Positions 7,355 through 12,070 of a DNA stretch of 12,070 bases are shown here, piece by piece. This DNA comes from Treponema sp. GTDB taxonomy: Bacteria > Spirochaetota > Spirochaetia > Treponematales > Breznakiellaceae. The stretch spans positions 1 through 12,070 of the forward strand of contig JAISBK010000037.1 of the NCBI GenBank assembly GCA_031266255.1. Direction: 5' to 3'. Each line of letters opens with the position of its first letter. Positions within the stretch are counted from its first letter, which is position 1. The notes under the pieces were generated by a model, which was not told the origin of the DNA, made no database searches, and saw nothing but the letters and a program-made list of their open reading frames with translations. Position numbers and translations under genes: made by a program.

Positions 7355-7374
7355 AGTACCCCCTCAAGAGTGCT

Positions 7375-9183
7375 TCAGAAGAGCCGATAGGGTCCCGGCT
7401 TCATCAGATCTTCCCGATGAGCCAAACGGAGTGCTTCCCCCGCCAACGCGCGGTATTCTGGCTTATGAAAGTGTACCAGTGCCCGCTGAAGCCGTTTTTC
7501 CCGTTCCCCTGGCACCGGGATAGGTTCCATGGTTCGGGGATCTAGGCCGGTCCGGTACATCACCGTTGAAAGGGTTCCAGGAGTAGGATAGAAATCCTGG
7601 ATCTGATCCGGGATAAAGCGGCTTTTCTTGAGATACAATGCTAGTTCCACCCCATCCTGAAGGGTTGATCCTGGGTGGCCTGAAATGAAATAGGGGATGA
7701 GGTACTGTTTGCATCCTAGATCGCGGTTTGTTTCAGTATAATCCTGCACGAACTTCTGATAGGCCCCATGATCACCCTTACCCATGGCCGCAAGAACCGA
7801 AGGAGAAACATGTTCCGGGGCAACCTTGAGCTGACCGCTCACATGCCAGCGGCAGAGGGTTTTCAGAAACTCCTTCCCGTATCGAGTATCCAAGCCCAGG
7901 TAATCAAAGCGGATTCCAGACCGGATAAAGATTTTTCGTATGCCCATTCCGGCGTTTCTGAGGGCCCGGAGCGTTTCAAGGTATGCGTGGTGGTCCGCCC
8001 TAAGCCGGGGACATGGCGTAGGGTGCAGACATTCCCGATCCGGACAGAACCCTCCTTTGACCTGACAGGCACAAGGAGGACGGTAAAAATTTGCCGTAGG
8101 GCCGCCTACATCATGGATATACCCCTTGAAGCCTTCCAACTGGGTTAGGGTTTTCGCCTCATTGAGGAGGCTCTCCTGGCTTCTGCCGGTAATGGCCCTG
8201 CCTTGGTGAAAGGTGATCGCACAAAAGGAGCAGCCCCCGAAACAACCGCGGCTTGCAACCAGGGAAAAGGCGACTTCCTTCACCGCAGGAATACCCCCGG
8301 CAGCATCGTACCGGGGATGGGGACGCCGGGTATAAGGAAGTTCGTAGACCTTATCGAATTCCTCTTGGGTGAGAGGAAAGGCCGGAGGATTCTGGATAAC
8401 CCAGCGATCCCCATCGCTCCGTTCCACCAACGCCTGAGCGCTCAAGGGATCCGCTTGTAAACGCTGTACCATGAAGTGTTCTGCGTATTTTTTGCAGGAA
8501 TCAGGATCCTTTCCTTTAATTATCTCATAATCCGGGAGTCGTACCCCGGGAGGAATAGCATGAGATGAACGGACACAGGTTCCCCGCACATCTCGGATGG
8601 ATCTGATAGCTTCACCGGCATTGAGCCGCTGGGCAATTTCCTGGATGGACCGCTCTCCCATACCATAGACCAGAAGGTCCGCCTTAGAATCCAGGAGAAT
8701 GGAACGCCGCACCTGGTCAGACCAGTAATCATAATGGGCAAAGCGGCGAAGACTTGCTTCAATACCGCCAATAATGACCGGGATGTTTTTATACACCGAA
8801 CGAATTCCGGCTACATAGGTGAGTAGGGCCCGGTCGGGCCGGAACCCCGCCTTGCCTCCAGGGGAATAGGCATCTTCAGAACGAGGCTTTTTGGCGGCAG
8901 TGTAATGGGCCACCATAGAATCCATATTTCCTGCACCCACCAGAAAACCCAGCCGCGGTCGGCCTAAGGACCTATAGGAAGCGGTATTTTTCCAGTCAGG
9001 TTGGGGGATAATACCTACCTGGTACCCCGCAGCTTCCAAGACCCGAGATACCAGGGCAACCGCAAAAGCAGGATGATCCACATAGGCATCCCCTGAAACA
9101 AAAATGAAATCGCAATATTCCCAGCCCCGCTCCTCCATATCCTCGCGGCTTACCGGTAAGAATCTGTTCAGGGGTGAATGCAT
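7375..9183 (-). CDS. ygiQ: YgiQ family radical SAM protein
   Basis: A 602-residue member of the YgiQ (UPF0313) radical SAM family, whose reaction is not known to me. The N-terminal domain begins with FLPVSREDMEERGW and YCDFIFVSGDAYVDHP, highly typical of this family. It continues with GAGNMDSMVAHYTAAKK and IGGIEASLRRFAHYDYW. The radical SAM cluster motif CFGGCSFC has cysteines at residues 314, 318 and 321 (C-x3-C-x2-C), which bind a [4Fe-4S] cluster and SAM. The C-terminal part has KVAPEHVS, YFISGHPGS and IQDFYPTPGT. The length is within the range for shorter family members. The start ATG lies 14 bp after the stop of the NifU-like gene. The nearest GGAG is inside that gene's last codons, about 18 bases away, so translation probably depends on coupling. 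Pairing with an Fe-S carrier gene fits its cofactor need. Confidence 0.95.
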   Translation of the reverse strand: MHSPLNRFLPVSREDMEERGWEYCDFIFVSGDAYVDHPAFAVALVSRVLEAAGYQVGIIPQPDWKNTASYRSLGRPRLGFLVGAGNMDSMVAHYTAAKKPRSEDAYSPGGKAGFRPDRALLTYVAGIRSVYKNIPVIIGGIEASLRRFAHYDYWSDQVRRSILLDSKADLLVYGMGERSIQEIAQRLNAGEAIRSIRDVRGTCVRSSHAIPPGVRLPDYEIIKGKDPDSCKKYAEHFMVQRLQADPLSAQALVERSDGDRWVIQNPPAFPLTQEEFDKVYELPYTRRPHPRYDAAGGIPAVKEVAFSLVASRGCFGGCSFCAITFHQGRAITGRSQESLLNEAKTLTQLEGFKGYIHDVGGPTANFYRPPCACQVKGGFCPDRECLHPTPCPRLRADHHAYLETLRALRNAGMGIRKIFIRSGIRFDYLGLDTRYGKEFLKTLCRWHVSGQLKVAPEHVSPSVLAAMGKGDHGAYQKFVQDYTETNRDLGCKQYLIPYFISGHPGSTLQDGVELALYLKKSRFIPDQIQDFYPTPGTLSTVMYRTGLDPRTMEPIPVPGEREKRLQRALVHFHKPEYRALAGEALRLAHREDLMKPGPYRLF

Positions 9184-9197
9184 TGCAAAAAAAGAGC

Positions 9198-9422
9198 TTA
9201 AACTCCAATAACCGAGGTAACCTCGGGAATCTCTTTCTTGAGGTGGTTTTCAATTCCCATCTTCAAGGTCATCTGGGCCATAGGGCACCCGCCACAGGCG
9301 CCGGTCAATTTTAATGATACCGTGCCATCATCGGCCACAGAAACAAATTCTACATCCCCGCCGTCCGCTTGGAGGGAGGGCCGAACCTTATTAAGGGCAG
9401 TTTTTATTTGTTCTTCAAGCAT
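9198..9422 (-). CDS. NifU-like (Nfu) Fe-S scaffold protein
   Basis: A 74-residue single-domain protein of the NifU C-terminal (Nfu) type. Such proteins hold and pass on [4Fe-4S] or [2Fe-2S] clusters as dimers using a C-x2-C motif. Here the motif is CGGCP at residues 43-47, inside LTGACGGCPMAQMTLK, and the N-terminal block VRPSLQADGGDVEFV is equally diagnostic. The length matches stand-alone Nfu domains, with no IscU or A-type domain fused. The start ATG at 9422 has AAGGAG spaced six bases upstream. It is the first gene of a likely two-gene operon with ygiQ, whose product needs a cluster, which suggests a delivery role (inference). Its promoter has a palindromic -10 region, so the operon may be controlled by a repressor. 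Confidence 0.95.
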   Translation of the reverse strand: MLEEQIKTALNKVRPSLQADGGDVEFVSVADDGTVSLKLTGACGGCPMAQMTLKMGIENHLKKEIPEVTSVIGV

Positions 9423-9438
9423 ATATGCTCCTTATAGC

Positions 9439-9452
9439 ACGAGTATACTCGT
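9439..9452. promoter_or_regulatory. 14-bp perfect palindrome over the -10 box
   Basis: ACGAGTATACTCGT reads identically on both strands and covers the whole -10 hexamer of the nfu-ygiQ promoter. A dimeric repressor bound here would block RNA polymerase, so it is a candidate operator. The binding protein is unknown, and the sequence does not match any operator I can name. Confidence 0.45.
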
Positions 9453-9470
9453 ATGATGAGGATATGTCTA
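9442..9470 (-). promoter_or_regulatory. Promoter of the nfu-ygiQ operon
   Basis: On the reverse strand, -35 TAGACA (9465-9470), a 17-bp spacer and -10 TATACT (9442-9447). Both boxes match 5/6 of consensus. The predicted start near 9435 gives a leader of about 13 nt that still includes the AAGGAG site. Confidence 0.65.
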
Positions 9471-9484
9471 TAATACGAATCGAA

Positions 9485-9504
9485 TCATAAGAGCAATCTT
9501 ATGA
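9485..9504. promoter_or_regulatory. Inverted repeat upstream of the nfu promoter
   Basis: TCATAAGA (9485-9492) and TCTTATGA (9497-9504) are perfect inverted repeats around GCAA. The site is centred about 27 bp upstream of the -35 box, where an activator or second operator could bind. It may instead be a hairpin in a transcript coming from the right. Confidence 0.35.
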
Positions 9505-9617
9505 AGTTTCAGGGAAACAGGCGAAAACCGGGTCATTTCTTGTATTATGGCTAACTTCCCTCATTATGTTGTACTCATCGTATATTTCATCCTTCTATTT
9601 GATCAGGGAAGGTGAAA

Positions 9618-9673
9618 TCACTGTTAAAAATCAGTGAAAATGTCCTATAGTACGTTCAATAGAAATGTCCTAT
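9618..9673. repeat. Repeats at the left side of the broken transposon
   Basis: TCACTG (9618-9623) and CAGTGA (9632-9637) form an inverted repeat. Directly after it AAATGTCCTAT occurs at 9638-9648 and again at 9663-9673, 25 bp apart. These may be terminal or subterminal transposase-binding sites of the decayed element that starts nearby. The exact left boundary cannot be set without an intact copy. The rest of the 9505-9617 stretch shows nothing I can support. Confidence 0.35.
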
Positions 9674-9700
9674 CTGATAATTTTAGTCAGGAGGATACAA

Positions 9701-10555
9701 TTGGGTAAAAAAATCCACGTGCGACAAAATCATGGAAATGGTACAGCGCGGGCTTAAAACACTTGTGGGGGCGTCAGTGGAGATTGGTGTAAGTTACCGG
9801 CAAGCGGAACGGATTTACAAACGATACCGGGAGGGAGGGGATGACGTACTGGTTCACGGCAACAAGGGCAGGCCGTCGAACCATAAAACCGACCAAGGAA
9901 TCATTGAGCGAGCCCTCCAGTTATACCGGGGAACATACCATAATTTTGGCCCTACCCTGGCAGCGGAGAAGATGCGGGAAAGGGACGGGCTGGAAATTGG
10001 AGTGGGGGTACTCAGGCGCGCGCTGATACAAGACGGGCAATGGGAATCGTCAAAGCACACGGTAAAATATCGCAGCAGACGGGCTCCCCGGAAACGGTTT
10101 GGGGAGTTAGTACAATTTGACGGAAGTCCGCACGACTGGTTTGAAGGGCGGACTTCCCGGTGCTGCCTGATAACGATGAGAGACGACGCGAAAAAGGAGC
10201 GGTTGTCTCAATTTTTTGAAGAAGAGACGATGTTTGGGGCGATGAGTGTCTTAATGCTGTGGATAGAACGGTATGGCGTGCCGGAATCCTGTATTGCGAC
10301 CATAAAAACGCCTTTGTGCTGACCCGGGAAGCAAGCAAAAAGAGCCCGAAAACCCCTTACCAGCGGCTGCTTGAATCTCCCGATGTGTCGGAGGAAAGCA
10401 AGGCGGAATTGACACGGCGGAAAAGCGGCAGTGATCCGGTGGATTTAAATAACCGGCTGAACCGGGCAATCGAAAGGCTCTTGAAACTAAACCGGGAAAA
10501 GGACACCGTGAAACAGCCCTCCGGTCAGGAGGCAGGTCAGGCCGAAGCGGTCTGA
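9701..10555 (+). pseudogene. ISNCY-type transposase, two frameshifts and a deletion
   Basis: Pieces of an integrase-core (DDE, rve-type) transposase with an N-terminal helix-turn-helix region. The original start was probably TTG 9701, with AGGAGG six bases upstream, reading MGKKIHVRQ. One extra A in the run at 9726-9729 shifts the frame, and it resumes as IMEMVQRGLKT. Then come the recognisable VHGNKGRPSNHK, YRGTYHNFGPTLAAEKM and GELVQFDGSPHDWFEGR, the last carrying the first catalytic Asp. Near 10288 a missing base shifts the frame again, from GVPES to YCDHKNAFVLTREA. Straight after that the sequence jumps to SKKSPKTPYQRLLESPDVSE, which belongs near the C-terminus, so roughly 200 codons with the remaining catalytic residues appear deleted (size judged from memory of the family). 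It cannot make an active transposase. Family naming as ISNCY/IS1202-like is by recall. Confidence 0.85.
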
Positions 10556-10559
10556 TGTG

Positions 10560-10617
10560 GGCTAGGTTTTAGTTTTGAGGAACCGGCCCTTTTTCGGCTA
10601 GATTAATTTTGAGGCAA
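10560..10617. repeat. Two imperfect direct repeats at the right side of the element
   Basis: A 23-bp stretch at 10560-10582 beginning GGCTAGGTTTTAG and ending TTTTGAGGAA is echoed at 10596-10617 by GGCTAGATTAA ending TTTTGAGGCAA. The starts are 36 bp apart. Their place just after the transposase stop suggests subterminal transposase-binding sites. Confidence 0.4.
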
Positions 10618-10626
10618 TGCGGGCTA

Positions 10627-10655
10627 TTGACAGTATTTTTTTAATCGACTATTAT
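10627..10655 (+). promoter_or_regulatory. Promoter of the tRNA cluster
   Basis: A perfect -35 TTGACA (10627-10632), a 17-bp spacer and -10 TATTAT (10650-10655, 5/6). Transcription would begin near 10662, six bases before tRNA-Ser(UGA). It is the strongest promoter match in the window and lies ten bases beyond the last repeat of the decayed transposon. Confidence 0.75.
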
Positions 10656-10667
10656 TAAAATTACTCT

Positions 10668-10752
10668 GGAGCGGTGTCCGAGTGGTTGAAGGAGGCGGTC
10701 TTGAAAACCGTTGTGCCGCAAGGTACCGGGGGTTCGAATCCCCCCTGCTCCG
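10668..10752 (+). tRNA. tRNA-Ser (anticodon UGA)
   Basis: An 85-nt class II cloverleaf. Acceptor GGAGCGG pairs with CTGCTCC, with one G-U. The anticodon stem GCGGT/ACCGT encloses the loop CTTGAAA, placing TGA at 10702-10704, which reads UCA-type Ser codons. The long variable arm and the TTCGAAT T-loop are clear. The discriminator base is G, as expected for Ser. CCA is not encoded and must be added enzymatically. A near-consensus promoter lies immediately upstream. Confidence 0.95.
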
Positions 10753-10855
10753 TAATAGAAGCAGAGAACGCTTGTTATTTTTGAAGGAGATGTTGATATT
10801 AGGTAAAAAAATCATGCTTTCGCCCCTTCTAGGGCTGAAAGGATTGTAAACTCTT

Positions 10856-10943
10856 GGAGCGGTGCGAGAGCGGTCGAATCGGGCTCCCTGCTAAGGAGTT
10901 GTGCCCCGTAAGGGTACCGGGGGTTCGAATCCCCCCTGCTCCG
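10856..10943 (+). tRNA. tRNA-Ser (anticodon GCU)
   Basis: An 88-nt class II tRNA. Acceptor GGAGCGG/CTGCTCC is identical to that of the first tRNA-Ser. The anticodon stem GCTCC/GGAGT holds the loop CTGCTAA, with GCT at 10890-10892 for AGC and AGU codons. The last 30-odd bases are identical to those of tRNA-Ser(UGA). CCA is not encoded. The 103-bp spacer from the first tRNA has no convincing promoter or terminator, so co-transcription is likely. The spacer does contain an imperfect hairpin at 10817-10841. Confidence 0.95.
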
Positions 10944-10958
10944 TAACAGTACATTTAT

Positions 10959-11032
10959 GAGGTTGTAGCTCAGCTGGATAGAGCTTCAGATTGCGGATCT
11001 GAAGGTCGGAGGTTCGAATCCTCTCAGCCTCA
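10959..11032 (+). tRNA. tRNA-Arg (anticodon GCG)
   Basis: A 74-nt class I cloverleaf. Acceptor GAGGTTG/CAGCCTC has one G-U, the D-stem is GCTC/GAGC, the anticodon stem TCAGA/TCTGA encloses TTGCGGA, and the T-arm is GGAGG-TTCGAAT-CCTCT. The discriminator is A and CCA is not encoded. The anticodon GCG (10993-10995) reads CGC and CGU. Most bacteria read these with an ACG tRNA edited to inosine, so GCG is less usual. It lies 15 bp after tRNA-Ser(GCU) and is probably in the same transcript. No intrinsic terminator follows directly. Confidence 0.93.
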
Positions 11033-11076
11033 AAAATAAGTGGTGGTGATCTACAATGTATGATGAACAGAGGAAA

Positions 11077-11145
11077 GGCAACGAGGGCAAAAAATGATAC
11101 TATGAATAATGACTATAACCATAGACATCCATTGCCCTCGTTGCC
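11077..11145. repeat. Perfect 14-bp inverted repeat with 41-bp interior
   Basis: GGCAACGAGGGCAA (11077-11090) is exactly complementary to 11132-11145. Inside, CTATG (11100-11104) and CATAG (11120-11124) form a second smaller inverted repeat. There is no T-run for termination, no reading frame and no target duplication at the edges. It could be a tiny non-autonomous transposon (MITE-like), a long stem-loop at the 3' end of the tRNA transcript, or a scar of another element. Apart from this, 11033-11199 shows nothing I can support. Confidence 0.6.
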
Positions 11146-11199
11146 ATAGTTCTACCATAACCCGGAACGGGAAAAAAGCACGGTAACCAAAGTCAAAGA

Positions 11200-11245
11200 C
11201 CACCGGCATAGCCGGTGGCTTGAGGAAGCCCCCTTTAAGGGGGCT
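11200..11245. repeat. Tandem hairpins at the IS200-type element end
   Basis: Two perfect stem-loops: CCACCGGC/GCCGGTGG around ATA (11200-11218) and AGCCCCC/GGGGGCT around TTTAA (11227-11245). They lie directly downstream of the tnpA fragment's stop on the reverse strand. IS200/IS605 elements carry subterminal hairpins that TnpA recognises as single-stranded DNA, so the outer one is probably the right-end recognition hairpin. The inner one overlaps the tnpA stop codon and may be its terminator-like structure. Confidence 0.55.
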
Positions 11246-11381
11246 AAAAATTTAGATGCCCTTGCTCTCCCGCCTCTAATTTCTCTTGGTTCTGTATGTA
11301 CTCCCGGATTTGTTTTTCATCCAATCCGACTGTGCTGACACAGTAACCTCTTGTCCAAAAGTTTTTGTTTGTAAACCCTCT
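11244..11381 (-). pseudogene. C-terminal fragment of IS200/IS605 TnpA
   Basis: The last 45 codons of a Y1 HUH single-strand transposase, ending TAG at 11244-11246. It reads NKNFWTRGYCVSTVG followed by IREYIQNQEK. The FW-RGY-VSTVG block and the helix with Tyr-Ile-x-x-Gln are characteristic of this family, and the Tyr there is likely the catalytic nucleophile. The N-terminal two thirds, including the HUH metal-binding pair, are gone. The homology stops abruptly at about 11381, where IS66-like sequence begins in the opposite orientation. The open frame continues to 11633 but that part is the antisense of the IS66 remnant. The fragment cannot be active. Confidence 0.85.
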
Positions 11382-11793
11382 GTCTGCGGGACGGTGTGCC
11401 GCGGGGAGTTTCCGGAATCGGAGGGGAGTACCCAGCAATACGGGCCGAACCCGAAAGGGTACCTGGTGATGCTGATAGGCTACGGGATGGTGGGGGTCAG
11501 GCGGATACGAGCGCTTGTGGGCTTGATATTCAGCTTTTGGATAAGCGAAGGGACGATAGAGGAGAGCGGGAAACGGGTTATGGGGCCGGTAGGAGGGATA
11601 AGAACGGCGGTGTTGCGGGGTGAAGTGGTACATTTTGACGAGACGGGGATGAGGAACCGGGGGTATGGTGGTGGCTGCATACGGCGTCCACGAAGATGCT
11701 CACGTATATGAGGATACACCGGAACCGTTGGAAATGAAAGAGGCGGTAGGAAAGTATCGGGAGAAGCATGAGGGAAGGTTATCGGCATATTTA
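11382..11793 (+). pseudogene. IS66 family TnpC remnant, deleted and frameshifted
   Basis: Three pieces of an IS66-type transposase in three frames. The first (11382 to about 11665) has CGTVCRGEFPES, QYGPNPKGYLVMLIGY, SEGTIEES and HFDETGM, the last with a catalytic Asp. The second (about 11672-11727) reads WLHTASTKMLTYMRIHRNR. The third (about 11728-11793) reads LEMKEAVGKYREKHEGRLSA, a segment that in intact IS66 proteins comes several dozen residues later. So there is a frameshift near 11665 and an internal deletion near 11727. The start of the gene is missing, lost at the junction with the IS200 fragment. The third piece is cut by the left end of an IS1-type element at 11794. Family assignment is by recall of TnpC blocks. 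Confidence 0.8.
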
Positions 11794-12070
11794 GGTAATG
11801 GTCTAGACTTATTATTATAAATGCAGATATACTAGAGCGGAAACTTTGCGAAGGGGAAATTATGCTAATGATAGCATTAAAATGCCTGTTTTGCGGAAGT
11901 GAAGATGTCCGCCCATACGGCACATCAAACGGTAAAAAGCGGTATGCCTGCAATAACCCGGGGTGTTCCCCTAAAACATTTTACGCGGAATACCGCTATA
12001 ACGGCTGTAAACCTGAGGTAAAGAAGGCCATAATCACATGGGCGGCCGACGGGGCAGGAGTCCGGGCAAC
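11794..12070 (+). mobile_element. IS1 family element, left part
   Basis: The left end begins GGTAATGGTCTAGACTTATT at 11794, closely matching in layout the IS1 left terminal repeat (GGTGATGCTGCCAACTTACT in the E. coli element). The insA-like frame starts 68 bp in, as expected. The element is inserted within the IS66 remnant and runs off the window, so its right end and the target duplication cannot be seen. Confidence 0.75.
11862..12070 (+). CDS. insA: IS1 InsA-like protein, 3' end outside window
   Basis: The N-terminal 69 codons of an IS1-type InsA. The protein begins MLMIALKCLFCGSEDV, with a zinc-binding C-x2-C at residues 8 and 11 and a second pair at 30 and 35 (CNNPGC). RKTWQ-like aromatic sequence is replaced by KTFYAEYRYNGCKPEV, followed by the helical WAADGAGVRA typical of the InsA helix-turn-helix. 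In IS1, InsA binds the element ends and represses, and a -1 frameshift joins insA to insB to make the transposase. The start ATG at 11862 has AAGGGG five bases before it; ATG 11868 is an alternative. No stop or frameshift is present up to the window edge, so unlike its neighbours this copy looks intact so far. Confidence 0.83.
   Translation, partial: MLMIALKCLFCGSEDVRPYGTSNGKKRYACNNPGCSPKTFYAEYRYNGCKPEVKKAIITWAADGAGVRA

Larger units (their letters stand above)
9618..10617 (+). mobile_element. Decayed ISNCY/IS1202-like insertion sequence
   Basis: A single-gene insertion sequence whose transposase is broken (see the pseudogene at 9701-10555). Its outer limits are estimated from repeats on both flanks: the short direct repeats at 9638-9673 and a pair of imperfect 22-23-bp repeats at 10560-10617. 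I found no clear pair of terminal inverted repeats and no target duplication, so both boundaries are provisional. It lies between the nfu promoter and the tRNA cluster. Confidence 0.5.

Noticed and set aside
10624..10815. A 63-codon reverse-strand frame across the first tRNA-Ser
   Set aside because: It is the antisense of the tRNA (the familiar SRGDSNPRY-type artefact) and has no ribosome site.
10817..10841. Imperfect hairpin as a reverse-strand terminator
   Set aside because: It has a T-run only after several intervening bases on the reverse strand, and no reverse-strand gene ends there.
11480..11953. A 157-codon reverse-strand frame through the IS66/IS1 junction
   Set aside because: It crosses two unrelated mobile elements in antisense and has no plausible start or domain.
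1..12070. CRISPR array, toxin-antitoxin pair, restriction or other defence system, riboswitch
   Set aside because: No regularly spaced repeats, no recognisable toxin, antitoxin, nuclease or methylase domains, and no known riboswitch core were seen on either strand.

Overview
The window looks like chromosomal DNA of a spirochaete, most likely Treponema and perhaps the termite-gut group. This is inferred from a DUF2259-type secreted protein, an rny gene with spirochaete-like neighbours, moderate G+C and a heavy load of decayed insertion sequences. No single marker proves the genus. Most genes are ordinary housekeeping or conserved hypothetical genes. The right quarter, from about 9.6 kb, is a tRNA cluster embedded in decayed transposons.

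Layout. At 1-1.6 kb lies the 3' part of a secreted type-B carboxylesterase followed by a good intrinsic terminator. A spacer holds a short reverse-strand reading frame resembling the tail of a chemotaxis receptor. At 1.9-3.0 kb a 143-residue protein of unknown function converges, one base apart, on a secreted DUF2259 protein. At 3.1-4.0 kb is a multi-pass membrane protein I cannot name, followed by a PLP-dependent class I/II aminotransferase (4.1-5.3 kb). A GC-rich convergent spacer with three hairpins separates it from rny (ribonuclease Y, reverse strand, 5.55-7.08 kb), which has its own TTGACA-type promoter. Upstream of rny, also on the reverse strand, are a NifU-like Fe-S scaffold gene and ygiQ, which encodes a radical SAM protein. 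These two probably form one operon whose promoter -10 box sits inside a perfect 14-bp palindrome. The gap between ygiQ and rny contains a strong terminator pointing in the + direction, although no + strand protein gene lies before it.

The right end holds an ISNCY/IS1202-like transposase broken by two frameshifts and a large internal deletion. Next come tRNA-Ser(UGA), tRNA-Ser(GCU) and tRNA-Arg(GCG), with a near-consensus promoter before the first. A 14-bp perfect inverted repeat follows. The final stretch joins the C-terminal piece of an IS200/IS605 TnpA (reverse strand) to a deleted IS66 TnpC remnant (forward strand), which is itself interrupted by the left end of an IS1-family element running off the window.

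How they work together: the Nfu-like protein can deliver Fe-S clusters and YgiQ needs a [4Fe-4S] cluster, so their pairing makes functional sense. The other housekeeping genes appear independent. I see no defence system, CRISPR array or biosynthetic cluster. The most useful leads are the possible small RNA between ygiQ and rny, the palindromic operator of the nfu-ygiQ operon, and the nested transposon remnants next to the tRNA genes.
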